The position numbers and the translations under genes were made by a program. From assembly GCF_947490095.1 (NCBI RefSeq), contig NZ_CANLFS010000017.1, positions 1 to 64,000 of the forward strand: a DNA stretch of 64,000 bases. Reading direction: 5' to 3'. Below are positions 46,314 through 55,318 of this stretch, piece by piece. Positions within the stretch are counted from its first letter, which is position 1. Each line of letters opens with the position of its first letter. Under the pieces are notes generated by a model, which was given only the letters and a program-made list of their open reading frames with translations, was not told where the DNA came from and did no database searches. Source of the DNA: an uncultured Halomonas sp. (GTDB lineage Bacteria > Pseudomonadota > Gammaproteobacteria > Pseudomonadales > Halomonadaceae).

Positions 46314-48164
46314 ATGCTCAACCGTTATCCCCTGTGGAAGTATCTGCTGATACTCATCGTCCTGCTCGTCGGCCTGGTCTACTCGCTGCCCAACCTCTTC
46401 CCGGAAGACTCGGCGATCCAGATCAGCAGCGAGCGCGGTGACGCCACCGTCGATGAGCGCCAGCTCGAGCGCATCCAGTCGTCCCTGACCGATGCCGGTA
46501 TCCAAGTAAAGGACGTCGAACGCAGCCCGACCAGCACCCTGCTTCGCCTGCACAACCCCGATGCCCAGCTCGCCGCCCGCGACCGCGTCGCCGCCATGCT
46601 CGGCGACGAGTATGTCGTCGCCCTCAACCTGGCCGAATCCACGCCTGAGTGGCTGCAGTCGCTCTCCGCCTCGCCCATGACCCTGGGTCTCGACCTGCGT
46701 GGCGGCGTCCACTTCCTGCTGGAAGTGGACATGGAGGCCGCCGTGAGTCAGCGCCTGGAAGTCAACGCCAGCGCCATGCGCGAGCTGCTGCGCGACGAGC
46801 GCATTCGCTATCGTGATACCCGGATCGAAGAACAGACCCTGACCCTGGCCTTCACCGATGCCGACGACCGCAACGCCGCCCGGAGCCTGATCAGCCGCGA
46901 GTTCCCCGACTTCCAGTACGAGAATCTCGGCGACGGGCGCGGCGCCTCCCTGGCCATGACCCTGACCGAACAAGCGGTCAACGAGATCCAGGACTACGCC
47001 ATCAACCAGAACCTGACCACCCTGCGCAACCGGGTGAACGAGCTGGGCGTGGCGGAGCCGCTGGTACAACGCCAGGGCCCGGACCGGATCGTGGTGGAGC
47101 TGCCCGGCGTTCAGGACACGGCTGAGGCCAAGCGCATCGTCGGCGCCACCGCCAACCTGGAGTTCCGTCTCGAGGCGCGTCCCGACACGCCCGACAGCGA
47201 GACCGAGACCCTGGCGTTTCGCAATGCGCCGTCACGCAGCGCCGACCTGAGGCGCGACGTGATCATCACCGGCGACCAGGTCTCCAACGCCAGCCGCAGC
47301 TTCGACGAGAATGGCCGCCCCCAGGTCAACATCAACCTGGATGGCACCGGCGGCACCCTGATGAACCGCGCCACCCGCACCAATATCGGCCGCAACATGG
47401 CGGTGGTCTACATCGAGCACAAGACCCGCGACAGCGTGGAAGTGGTCGACGGCAAGGAAACCGTGGTCCGCGACCCCTATACCGAGCGCGGCATCATCAG
47501 TCTGGCCACCATCCAGAGCGCCCTGGGCAACAGCTTTCGCATCACCGGGCTCGACTCGCCCACCGAGGCGGCGGAGCTCTCCCTGCTGCTGCGCTCGGGG
47601 TCGCTGGCCGCGCCGATCTACTTCGTGCAGGAACGCACCATCGGCCCGAGCCTGGGTGCCGAGAACATCAAGCGCGGGATAATGTCGGTGCAGATCGGCC
47701 TGCTGCTGGTGGTACTGTTCATGTTGATTCGCTACAAGGTCTTCGGCATCTTCGCCAACCTGGCCCTGGCGCTCAACCTGACCCTGCTGGTGGCGGTGAT
47801 GTCGATGCTCGGCGCGACCCTCACCCTGCCCGGCATCGCCGGCATCGTGTTGACCCTGGGCATGGCCGTGGACGCCAACGTGCTGATCTTCGAGCGAATA
47901 CGCGAAGAGCTGCGTGGAGGTCTCTCGGCCCAGCAGGCGATACACGCCGGCTACGAGCGGGCCTTCACCTCCATCGTCGACGCCAACATCACCACCCTGC
48001 TGGTGGCGGTGATTCTGTTCTCGATCGGTACCGGACCGGTCAAGGGCTTCGCCGTGACGCTGTCGCTGGGCATTCTCACCTCGTTGTTCACCGCCCTGAT
48101 GGTGACCCGCGCCATGGTGAATCTCGTCTATGGCGGCAAGCCGGTCAAGAAGCTCTGGATATAA
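46314..48164 (+). CDS. secD: Protein translocase subunit SecD
   Basis: 616 residues. Proton-driven Sec accessory of the RND superfamily. N-terminal membrane helix (WKYLLILIVLLVGLVYSLPN), large periplasmic P1 domain with LGLDLRGGVHFLLEVDM and LRNRVNELGVAEPLVQRQGP, and five C-terminal helices containing GAENIKRGIMSVQIGLLLVV and VLTLGMAVDANVLIFERIRE. Full length. Ends 9 bp before secF. Confidence 0.97.
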   Translation: MLNRYPLWKYLLILIVLLVGLVYSLPNLFPEDSAIQISSERGDATVDERQLERIQSSLTDAGIQVKDVERSPTSTLLRLHNPDAQLAARDRVAAMLGDEYVVALNLAESTPEWLQSLSASPMTLGLDLRGGVHFLLEVDMEAAVSQRLEVNASAMRELLRDERIRYRDTRIEEQTLTLAFTDADDRNAARSLISREFPDFQYENLGDGRGASLAMTLTEQAVNEIQDYAINQNLTTLRNRVNELGVAEPLVQRQGPDRIVVELPGVQDTAEAKRIVGATANLEFRLEARPDTPDSETETLAFRNAPSRSADLRRDVIITGDQVSNASRSFDENGRPQVNINLDGTGGTLMNRATRTNIGRNMAVVYIEHKTRDSVEVVDGKETVVRDPYTERGIISLATIQSALGNSFRITGLDSPTEAAELSLLLRSGSLAAPIYFVQERTIGPSLGAENIKRGIMSVQIGLLLVVLFMLIRYKVFGIFANLALALNLTLLVAVMSMLGATLTLPGIAGIVLTLGMAVDANVLIFERIREELRGGLSAQQAIHAGYERAFTSIVDANITTLLVAVILFSIGTGPVKGFAVTLSLGILTSLFTALMVTRAMVNLVYGGKPVKKLWI

Positions 48165-48173
48165 GAGGTGAAC

Positions 48174-49097
48174 ATGAAAAGCCTGGCCAATCGACAGATT
48201 GATTTCATGAGCAAGCGGAAGATCGCCTTCGCGGTCTCCGCCGTGCTGATCCTGGCATCGCTCGTCTCGCTGGTGTTCCAGCAGCTCAGCCTGGGGCTGG
48301 ACTTCACCGGGGGCACCCTGGTGGAGGTGCGCTACGCCGTGGCGCCCTCCCTGGACGCGGTGCGCCAGACCCTGGAGTCCGCCGAGTTCCGCGACGTCTC
48401 GGTGCAGACCTTCGGCGCCGCCAACGAGGTGCTGATTCGCCTGCAGCAGGCCTTCGATGCCGACGTGGGCAACCGCGTGGTGGAGCTCTTGCGCCATGGC
48501 GGAGAGGAGGTCAACCTGGTGCGTGCCGAATTCGTCGGCGCCCAGGTGGGTGATCAGTTGCGCGACCAGTCAGGCCTCGGGCTGCTGGTGGCGCTGGGTA
48601 TCGTGATGCTCTACGTGGCCTTCCGGTTCCAGTACAAGTTCGCGGTCGGTGCCCTGCTGGCCCTGATGCATGATGTGATCATCGTGGTCGGTGCCTTCTC
48701 GCTGTTCCAGATCGAGTTCGACCTCACCGTGCTGGCCGCCGTGCTGGCGGTGATCGGCTACTCACTCAACGACACCATCGTGGTCTATGACCGTATCCGC
48801 GAGAATATCCGCAAGTCGCGCATCGACGACATGCCGGCGATCTTCAACGATTCGCTCAACCAGACCCTGTCGCGCACCCTCGCCACCTCCGGCACCACCC
48901 TGCTGGTGCTGATCGCCCTGCTGGTGCTGGGTGGTGACATGATCGAGGGCTTCGCCATCGCCCTGCTCATCGGCGTGGTGATCGGTACCTTCTCTTCCAT
49001 CTATGTGGCCTCGGCATTGCTGCTCAGCATCAAGCTGAGTCGCGAAGACCTGATCCCCACACAGAAGGAAGACCCGGAGGCCGAAGAGCTGCCTTGA
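48174..49097 (+). CDS. secF: Protein translocase subunit SecF
   Basis: 307 residues; ATG 48174 has AGAGG 5 nt upstream. FMSKRKIAFAVSAVLILASL, LGLDFTGGTLVEVRY (periplasmic domain), IGYSLNDTIVVYDRIRENIR and LNQTLSRTLATSGTTLLVLI are diagnostic. Partner of SecD. Followed by a strong terminator. Confidence 0.97.
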   Translation: MKSLANRQIDFMSKRKIAFAVSAVLILASLVSLVFQQLSLGLDFTGGTLVEVRYAVAPSLDAVRQTLESAEFRDVSVQTFGAANEVLIRLQQAFDADVGNRVVELLRHGGEEVNLVRAEFVGAQVGDQLRDQSGLGLLVALGIVMLYVAFRFQYKFAVGALLALMHDVIIVVGAFSLFQIEFDLTVLAAVLAVIGYSLNDTIVVYDRIRENIRKSRIDDMPAIFNDSLNQTLSRTLATSGTTLLVLIALLVLGGDMIEGFAIALLIGVVIGTFSSIYVASALLLSIKLSREDLIPTQKEDPEAEELP

Positions 49098-49120
49098 ACG
49101 GCGGTTCCCTGGCCGCAACG

Positions 49121-49150
49121 AAAAGCGCTCCGCCTCGGCGGAGCGCTTTT
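49121..49150 (+). terminator. Rho-independent terminator after secF
   Basis: AAAAGCGCTCCGCC (49121-49134), loop TC, GGCGGAGCGCTTTT (49137-49150), followed by CGTTT. Works for secDF and, with its symmetrical A/T flanks, for the convergent lipoprotein gene too. Confidence 0.9.
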
Positions 49151-49182
49151 CGTTTATCGATACCCGGTGGCGGCTGGCGGTC

Positions 49183-49644
49183 TCAGCTGGCCTTGCGCCA
49201 GCCACCCAGCACCCGTTGATCGGGCCCGAAGAATACCAAGCGGTCGTGATCGATCAGATAGCGATACGCGGTCTCCAGCATCTCGGTGACCCGGGCGGCG
49301 TCTTCCAACCGAGGGCAGCCGCGACGCGTCGTGGCAAGCTCGGTGACCTCGATGCGCTGACTGTCTCCGAGGCGTACCCGACCCTGCATCGCGTTGCAGC
49401 CGTCACTGCCCACGAGGCGACCATCGCCGTCGACCTCGAACCAGGCGGCCTCGGGCATGGAAAGCCGCTCGCTGGTGCCCATCAGCAGCAGGTTCCAGCG
49501 CTGCTCCGTCAGCGGGCCGTCCAGGGCATCCCCGGTCATCCCGTCCGGGACCGAGTCGCGACTGCTGCAGGCAGTCAGCATGAGCGTCGCGGAGAGCACC
49601 AGCAGTGGCGCCAGGACCCGGGGCATGCGCGTCATGGTTACCAT
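49183..49644 (-). CDS. META-domain (HslJ-like) lipoprotein
   Basis: 153 residues if started at 49644; ATG 49635 and 49626 are alternatives. Lipobox LMLTACSS ends a short signal. The META domain has EQRWNLLLMGTSERL, AWFEVDGDGRLVGSDGCNAM with the GCN motif and ATTRRGCPRLEDAARVTEML. Related to E. coli HslJ; function unclear. Overlaps the end of gloA by 7 bp. Confidence 0.85.
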   Translation of the reverse strand: MVTMTRMPRVLAPLLVLSATLMLTACSSRDSVPDGMTGDALDGPLTEQRWNLLLMGTSERLSMPEAAWFEVDGDGRLVGSDGCNAMQGRVRLGDSQRIEVTELATTRRGCPRLEDAARVTEMLETAYRYLIDHDRLVFFGPDQRVLGGWRKAS

Positions 49645-50078
49645 GTGCCGGTGTTCTCCATGGAAGCCCAAGGCTCGCGAGGCGCCTGGGCCTCGCCCGT
49701 TTGCAGCAGCTCCACCGAGATGCCGTCGGGGCTCTTCACGAAGGCCATATGGCCGTCACGCGGCGGCCGATTGATGGTCACCCCGGCATCCTGCAGCGTC
49801 TCGCAGAGCGCGTAGATATCATCGACGCGATAGGCCAGATGACCGAAGTTGCGCCCTCCGTCGTACTCCTCGGGGTCCCAGTTGTAGGTCAGCTCCAGTT
49901 CCGGCGCCTGGAGCTCCGCCGAGCGAGCCTCGTCCTCGGGGGCGGCCAGAAAGACCAGGGTGAAACGCCCCTTCTCGTTCTCCTTGCGACGCACCTCCTT
50001 GAGGCCCAGCAGGTCACAATAGAAGCGCAGGGACGCATCGAGGTCGCTGACGCGCACCATGGTATGCAGGTACTGCAT
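49638..50078 (-). CDS. gloA: Lactoylglutathione lyase (glyoxalase I)
   Basis: 146 residues with AAGGAG 8 nt before ATG 50078. Isomerises the methylglyoxal-glutathione hemithioacetal. MQYLHTMVRVSDLDASLRFY (His metal ligand), KGRFTLVFLAAPEDE, LELTYNWDPEEYDGGRNFGH and MAFVKSPDGISVELLQ (Glu ligand) are typical of Ni-type bacterial GloA. Confidence 0.96.
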   Translation of the reverse strand: MQYLHTMVRVSDLDASLRFYCDLLGLKEVRRKENEKGRFTLVFLAAPEDEARSAELQAPELELTYNWDPEEYDGGRNFGHLAYRVDDIYALCETLQDAGVTINRPPRDGHMAFVKSPDGISVELLQTGEAQAPREPWASMENTGTW

Positions 50079-50159
50079 GTGAGACTCCTTATCGTGTAGC
50101 GTAAGAAGCCAGTGTAAACCCCAACAACAGGAAGGTGGAATGATCCGGAGCACCCGAAC

Positions 50160-50702
50160 ATGAGCGACTACTGCGACCTGGCCCCCGGCCACCCCTTCCA
50201 CGGCCCCTACCATGACCACGAGTACGGTTTCCCGGTGGCCGACGACGACACCCTCTTCGAGCGCCTGGCGCTGGAAATCAACCAGGCGGGGCTCTCCTGG
50301 CTCACTGTGCTGAAGAAGCGCGAGGCCTTCCAACGCGCCTTCGACGGTTTCTCCATCGAGAGAGTGGCGGCCTATGGAGAGGCCGAACGACGTCGCCTGC
50401 TGGATGATGCCGGCATCATCCGCAATCGGCTCAAGGTCGAGGCGGTCATCCACAACGCCGGCGTCATCCAGGCCCTGCAGGAGAGCCACGGCAGTTTCCG
50501 CGCCTGGCTCGACCATCAGCATCCGTTATCCCACGGCGACTGGGTCAAGTGCTTCAAGCGCACCTTCAAGTTTACCGGACCGGAGATCACCGGCGAGTTC
50601 CTGATGAGTACCGGCTACCTGCCCGGCGCGCACTGCGACGGCTGCCCGGTGCAGGCACGCATCCTGGCGGCCGCACCGCCCTGGACCCATTCACGGGGGT
50701 GA
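50160..50702 (+). CDS. tag: DNA-3-methyladenine glycosylase I
   Basis: 180 residues. Removes 3-methyladenine from alkylated DNA. YHDHEYGFPVADDDTLFERL, EINQAGLSWLTVLKKREAFQ, DDAGIIRNRLKVEAVIHNAG and zinc site region (C near the start, MSDYCDLAPGHP; H and CDGC at the end) are conserved. Standard length. Confidence 0.94.
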   Translation: MSDYCDLAPGHPFHGPYHDHEYGFPVADDDTLFERLALEINQAGLSWLTVLKKREAFQRAFDGFSIERVAAYGEAERRRLLDDAGIIRNRLKVEAVIHNAGVIQALQESHGSFRAWLDHQHPLSHGDWVKCFKRTFKFTGPEITGEFLMSTGYLPGAHCDGCPVQARILAAAPPWTHSRG

Positions 50703-50830
50703 TCGTTCAGCGTTATCCGGGCCGGGAAGGGTTCACCGCTCACACCATGAAGGATACGGCGGGTTCGGGCTGGCCATAAGGAGTGAACAAAACTAAACTT
50801 TTTAATTCCTAAAATGAAAGTGACTCACAC

Positions 50831-51745
50831 ATGCTCGAGCTGCGGCACCTTCGTACCCTGATCGCCCTGCGCGACGCCGGCTCCCTGGTGGAAGCAGCCG
50901 AACGGGTGCACCTGACACAGTCGGCCCTCTCCCACCAGGTCAAGGACCTGGAAGAGCGACTGGGCAACCCCCTGTTTATACGCAAGACGCGTCCGGTGGA
51001 ATTCACCCGCGCCGGCCTGCGACTGCTGACCCTGGCCGAGCAGGTACTGCCCCAGGTACGCATGGCCGAACGCGACCTGGCCCGGCTGGCCGGTAACGAG
51101 CAGGGCCGCCTGCACATGGCCATCGAGTGCCACAGCTGCTTTCAGTGGCTGATGCCCACCATCGATCACTTCCGTGACCATTGGCCGGAAGTCGAGATCG
51201 ATATTCCCGGTGGCCACCATTTCGATCCCCTGCCGGCCCTGGCCCGGGAGCAACTCGACCTGGTCATCACCGCCGACCCCCAGCCGCTTCCCGGCGTTCA
51301 TTACGAACCGCTGTTCCGCTACGAAGGCTTGCTGGCGGTAGCGCGCCAGCATCACCTGGCCGGCAAGGGATTCGCCACTCCCGAAGCCCTGGCCGATGAG
51401 ACCCTGATCACCTACCCGGTGGAACACTCGCGCCTGGACGTCTTCACCCAGTTCCTCGACCCGGCGGGGGTACAGCCCAGGGAGGTGCGCACCGCCGAGC
51501 TGACCATCATGATGATGCAGCTGGTGGCCAGCGGTCGGGGGGTATGCGCGCTGCCCAACTGGGCAATCACCGAGTACCTGGAGCGCGATTATGTGAAGGC
51601 CGTGAGGCTAAACGAGAAGGGAGTCTGGAGCACGCTGTTTGCGGCGATTCGCGAGGAAACCCGACAGGCCCCCTGGATGGAGGACTTCCTGCGCACGGCC
51701 CGAGAGACCTCCTTTGCGGTGCTGGACGGCATCAAGCCTGCATGA
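50831..51745 (+). CDS. metR: LysR-type regulator MetR
   Basis: 304 residues. Helix-turn-helix AERVHLTQSALSHQVKDLEE; the effector domain carries the MetR signature IECHSCFQWLMPTIDHFRDH, then PLFRYEGLLAVARQHHLAGK, ITYPVEHSRLDVFTQFLDPA and GRGVCALPNWAITEYLERDY. MetR responds to homocysteine and controls methionine synthesis genes, none of which lie in the window. The gene's end adjoins the 63-bp repeat array. Confidence 0.92.
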   Translation: MLELRHLRTLIALRDAGSLVEAAERVHLTQSALSHQVKDLEERLGNPLFIRKTRPVEFTRAGLRLLTLAEQVLPQVRMAERDLARLAGNEQGRLHMAIECHSCFQWLMPTIDHFRDHWPEVEIDIPGGHHFDPLPALAREQLDLVITADPQPLPGVHYEPLFRYEGLLAVARQHHLAGKGFATPEALADETLITYPVEHSRLDVFTQFLDPAGVQPREVRTAELTIMMMQLVASGRGVCALPNWAITEYLERDYVKAVRLNEKGVWSTLFAAIREETRQAPWMEDFLRTARETSFAVLDGIKPA

Positions 51746-51960
51746 GAGGCTAGGCAGGCTCTTCTTGGCTGCCTCATGGCGGCAACAGCAGGGTACTCGA
51801 GCCTGCGTGAGGCCAGGCAGGCTTCTCATGGCTGCCTCATGGCCGCAACAGCAGGGTAATCGAGCCCGCCTGAGGCTAGGCAGGCTCTTCTTGGCTGCCT
51901 CATGGCCGCAACAGCAGGGTAATCGAGCCCGCCTGAGGCTAGGCAGGCTCCTCTTGGCTA
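51746..51960 (-). repeat. 63-bp tandem repeat derived from the 3' end of the rstB-like gene
   Basis: Three 63-bp units (51746-51808, 51809-51871, 51872-51934) followed by a fourth, partly diverged unit from 51935 that is the actual end of the histidine kinase gene. Each unit begins GAGGC(T/C)AGGCAGG, repeats the kinase's SQEEPA-stop region and contains inverted segments AGGCAG...CTGCCT. The 21-codon period keeps one minus-strand frame open. Confidence 0.93.
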
Positions 51961-53558
51961 CGTAGCGGCAACAACAGGGTAAAGCGCGCCCCGCCAAGCT
52001 CCGGGCTATCGTCCACGCTTACGCTGCCACCATGCCAGCTCATGACCTTGTGCACGATGGAAAGCCCCAGGCCATAGCCGCCGGCGCTGCGCGTGCGGCT
52101 ATCATCGAGACGCGCAAAGGGCTTGAAAATCGCCTGACGCTCGGCCTGGGGCACACCCGGGCCGTCATCTTCCACGTCGAACCTGACCAGGCCCGGCTCA
52201 CACTGTATGCGGATCAGCACCCGGGTTCGGGCGTGTCGACAGGCATTGGCCACCAGGTTCTGCACCGCACGCTGCAGGTAGCGTGGCTCGGCGAGCACTT
52301 CCACATCGGGCGCCTCGACGAGTTCGATGACCAGATGGTCATGCAGCGGGCTCAGCGCCTCTATCACCCGTCGCGCCATGGCGAGGCAGTCCACCAGCGC
52401 GGCATCCATCTCACGCCCGTTGATGGCCTCGCTGCCCAACCGGGCATAGGTGAGAATCTCGTCGATCAGGCCATCGAGCTCCTGGATATCCCCATCGACG
52501 CCCTGTAGCTGTCGACGTACCGGCGGCTCATCGGTCATGTCCTCGACCATCTGCACCGCGAAACGAATCCGTGCCACCGGGGTGCGCAGTTCATGGGAGA
52601 CCGCACGAATCATGTCCTGCTGGGCACGCAGCAGCGACTGTACCTGGGCGGCCATCCCGTTGAGGGCCATTCCGAGGCGTCCGACGAAGTCGGCACTCTC
52701 CACCTTGACGCGAGTATCCAGTCGCCCGGCGGCGATGCGGGATGCGGCCAGTTCCAGGCGCACCATGCGGGCCTCGACGCCACGCACGATAAGATAGATG
52801 GCCACCCCCAGCACGGCCAACATGATCAGCACCAGCAAGAGCTGCAACGATGCAGGCATCGGCTCGAAGGCCTGGACCGGGCCGATCACCAGCCAGTTGG
52901 CATCACCACTGCGCTCCTGAAGCGCCAGGAAGATTCTCACGGACCAGCGCCCGGGCAGTAGCTGGATCACGACTTCACCGGCGGTAAGCCGTCGCAGTTG
53001 GTAGTCATCCAGCCCCTGGGGGGGCGCTTCTTCGAGGGAGACCGGCAGACGCCCGCTGGCCAGATGGTCGAGCCTGGCATCGCGGTCCGACGGCGGCATC
53101 ACGGCCAACCACTCGCCGAGCAGGTAGGTCAGACCCCGCAGCTGATGCTCACTCAAGCTGGTGAGTTCGACTTTCAGCAGGTGTTCGCCATCCGGCATCT
53201 GCGACAGCAGCCGCCAACCCTGGGCCTCATTGGGTTGCACCAGCACCTTGTCGTTGGCCAGGCGGCGCCGGGAGAAATAACCCAGAGATGCCTCGCTCAG
53301 AGTCACCACGCTGATCTGCATATCCAGGCGCTGTTCCTCGGCACCGAGCCAGGCAGCGTAGGCGGCGGGCGGCAGCACCGAAAGCCGTGCGGTCAGCAGG
53401 CGCATGGGCGCCTCGGCTAACTGCTCGCGATGCGCCTCGCGGCGCACCTGATCGACCAGCGCCATGCCCACCAGGCCCAGCCCGAAGGTCAGCAGCAGGG
53501 CCAGCGCCAGCAGCAGGTAGACGCGCAGGAAGGTGCTGTCGGCCAGGACCCGACGCAT
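51939..53558 (-). CDS. rstB: Sensor histidine kinase, RstB-like
   Basis: 539 residues. N-terminal helix LLLALALLLTFGLGLVGMAL, ~220-residue periplasmic domain, second helix LQLLLVLIMLAVLGVAIYLI, HAMP (ARMVRLELAASRIAAGRLDT), H-box AVSHELRTPVARIRFA near residue 320, and ATPase motifs LVANACRHA (N box), DVEDDGPGVP (G1) and GYGLGLSIV (G2). Pairs with the response regulator 3 bp upstream. Stimulus unknown. Confidence 0.92.
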   Translation of the reverse strand: MRRVLADSTFLRVYLLLALALLLTFGLGLVGMALVDQVRREAHREQLAEAPMRLLTARLSVLPPAAYAAWLGAEEQRLDMQISVVTLSEASLGYFSRRRLANDKVLVQPNEAQGWRLLSQMPDGEHLLKVELTSLSEHQLRGLTYLLGEWLAVMPPSDRDARLDHLASGRLPVSLEEAPPQGLDDYQLRRLTAGEVVIQLLPGRWSVRIFLALQERSGDANWLVIGPVQAFEPMPASLQLLLVLIMLAVLGVAIYLIVRGVEARMVRLELAASRIAAGRLDTRVKVESADFVGRLGMALNGMAAQVQSLLRAQQDMIRAVSHELRTPVARIRFAVQMVEDMTDEPPVRRQLQGVDGDIQELDGLIDEILTYARLGSEAINGREMDAALVDCLAMARRVIEALSPLHDHLVIELVEAPDVEVLAEPRYLQRAVQNLVANACRHARTRVLIRIQCEPGLVRFDVEDDGPGVPQAERQAIFKPFARLDDSRTRSAGGYGLGLSIVHKVMSWHGGSVSVDDSPELGGARFTLLLPLRSQEEPA

Positions 53559-53561
53559 GGT

Positions 53562-54275
53562 TCAGGCATCCTTGACGAACAGGTAGCCCTTGCTGCGCAC
53601 CGTCTTGATGCGATGCGGCTGATGGGGGTCATCGCCGATCTTGGGGCGAATGCGCGAGACGCGCACATCGATGGAACGGTCCTGCCCGTCGTACTTGATG
53701 CCTCGCAGCTGGGAGAAGATCTCCTCGCGGGTCAGCACCCGCCCGGCATGGCTTGCCAGCAGCCACAGCAGGTCGAACTCGGCGCTGGTCAGCTCGATTC
53801 GCTCGCCCGACAACCACGCCTCACGCGTCGCGTTGTCGATCTCCAGGTCACCGAAGGAGAGGCTCGATTCGCCGCTTTCCTCGACGGGTTCGGAGCGCCG
53901 CAGCAGGGCGCGCATGCGGGCCAGCAGCACTCGCGGCTGTACCGGCTTGGCGACATAATCATCGGCCCCCATCTCCAGGCCCAGCACCTGGTCCATATCA
54001 TCGGTGCGGGCGGTCAGCATCAGGATCGGGCCGGGATAGTCATCGCGTACCCGTCGGCAGATCGACAGGCCATCCTCACCGGGCAACATCAGATCGAGGA
54101 TCACCAGGTCCGGCTGCAGGGCAAGGATTCTGTCAACGCCGTGAGTCCCGTCGACTTCCAGAGTGACCCGGAAGCCATTGGCCTCGAGATAGTCGCAGGT
54201 CAGGCCTGCCAGGCGCTCGTCATCCTCGATGATCAGCACGTGATCCTGCTCACGAGGCTGCAGGCTATCGTCCAT
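53562..54275 (-). CDS. rstA: Response regulator, RstA/OmpR family
   Basis: 237 residues from ATG 54275. Receiver domain with acidic IIEDDERLA, phospho-Asp in LVILDLMLPGEDG, Thr in ILMLTARTDDMDQV and Lys in GADDYVAKPV. C-terminal winged helix: LTSAEFDLLWLLASHAGRVL, YDGQDRSIDVRVSRIRPKIG and IKTVRSKGYLF. Transcribed with the kinase. Confidence 0.94.
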   Translation of the reverse strand: MDDSLQPREQDHVLIIEDDERLAGLTCDYLEANGFRVTLEVDGTHGVDRILALQPDLVILDLMLPGEDGLSICRRVRDDYPGPILMLTARTDDMDQVLGLEMGADDYVAKPVQPRVLLARMRALLRRSEPVEESGESSLSFGDLEIDNATREAWLSGERIELTSAEFDLLWLLASHAGRVLTREEIFSQLRGIKYDGQDRSIDVRVSRIRPKIGDDPHQPHRIKTVRSKGYLFVKDA

Positions 54276-54499
54276 TCTCGTGTGTGCTCCATTGGTGGCT
54301 TGGTAGCAGCCTGGGAACAGTATCCAGCCGCCTGGGTTCAAGGATACCTGAATTTATCTCGAGCGCATGCTTGAAGGCAGCGGCAACGAGGGAAACCAGG
54401 CCTTATAGCACCAGAGAGGTATTGCCTGCCACTGTCTTCGAGCCGCACACTGGACTGGCCTCGCCCATGGGGAAGAGGCCCGGCTTCTGGAGATCGATC

Positions 54500-54613
54500 A
54501 TGGACAAGAGTGTCATCAAGCGGATCTACGTTCCCACCCATGTGCGCACCCTGCCGAGTGGCGAGCGGGTCACGGTACCGGGGCACTACAAGGCTCCGCC
54601 GGAGCGCCGCTAG
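54500..54613 (+). CDS. Very small conserved-type protein
   Basis: 37 residues (MDKSVIKRIYVPTHVRTLPS onwards, ending in HYKAPPERR). ATG 54500 has GGAG 9 nt upstream and the next gene follows after 4 bp, so the pair is likely one transcript. No family recognised; composition is basic. Confidence 0.5.
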   Translation: MDKSVIKRIYVPTHVRTLPSGERVTVPGHYKAPPERR

Positions 54614-54617
54614 CCCA

Positions 54618-54833
54618 ATGCAACAGCCTATCGTCGGCTACCACCGCGACGCGGAAGGCCACTGGGTGGCCGAGCTGGCCTGTGGCCATAACCAGCATGT
54701 GCGCCACCAGCCTCCCTGGGTGGAGCGCCCCTGGGTCACCAGCGAGGCGGGACGCCGTTCGCGCCTCGGCCTGGCACTGGGCTGCGTGAAATGCGACCGA
54801 GGCGAGCCACGAGACAATCCCGCTCTTCCGTGA
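54618..54833 (+). CDS. DUF3565 family protein
   Basis: 71 residues. IVGYHRDAEGHWVAELACGH, NQHVRHQPPWVERPWV and GLALGCVKC match DUF3565. The H/C positions (CGHNQHVRH, CVKC) suggest a small zinc-binding protein. Unknown function. Confidence 0.9.
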   Translation: MQQPIVGYHRDAEGHWVAELACGHNQHVRHQPPWVERPWVTSEAGRRSRLGLALGCVKCDRGEPRDNPALP

Positions 54834-54854
54834 ATAGGCTACATAGCCCTCCAG

Positions 54855-54888
54855 TGCATCGGGGCCGCCCACTGGCGGCCCCGATGCA
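54855..54888. terminator. Bidirectional stem-loop between two small genes
   Basis: TGCATCGGGGCCGCC (54855-54869), loop CACT, GGCGGCCCCGATGCA (54874-54888): perfect 15-bp stem. It lies between convergent genes ending at 54833 and 54909 and can serve both. Confidence 0.65.
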
Positions 54889-54908
54889 TTGCTCGCATGT
54901 CGGCACGG

Positions 54909-55088
54909 CTATCCCTTGGGGCCGAACAGGAACCAGACGATCAACCCCACCAGCGGAAAGACCAGCAGCACGATGATCCAGATAAGCTTGGCCAGGCCGC
55001 TGGCCGCGCTCTTGGCCACCTTGACGACGGCCCAGATCACGATGATCAGCCAGACAAGACCCAACAGGCCGGTGACTTCGATACCCAT
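54909..55088 (-). CDS. Small PLDc_N-type membrane protein
   Basis: 59 residues. Starts at ATG 55088 with AGGAG 8 nt upstream: MGIEVTGLLGLVWLIIVIWA, then AKSAASGLAKLIWIIVLLVF, PLVGLIVWFLFGPKG. This is the phospholipase D N-terminal (cardiolipin synthase N-terminal-like) two-helix domain, on its own. Function unknown. Confidence 0.88.
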   Translation of the reverse strand: MGIEVTGLLGLVWLIIVIWAVVKVAKSAASGLAKLIWIIVLLVFPLVGLIVWFLFGPKG

Positions 55089-55318
55089 GTCAATATCTCC
55101 TTGTCACGTCCATTGATATGAATTGACACCTTTAAGGGGTAGCACAGCACAGACAGCAGGTACAGTAGCCTCTTGTTAAGATTTTACTGCTCTCGCATCA
55201 TTCCGGCGCCGGACATGGCGACCCGGCGGCCCTGGCACGAGGCTCGCCCCACCAGCTTGGCAGGTGCTGCTGTACTTCGCCGCGAACGCAACGATCATCC
55301 ATCAGCACTACCGTGCCG

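Noticed and set aside
51608..51997. Minus-strand frame with repeated RLPCCCGHEAAKKSLPSL text
   Set aside because: Product of the 63-bp repeat array read in an alternative frame; it overlaps two real genes and has no ribosome-binding site.
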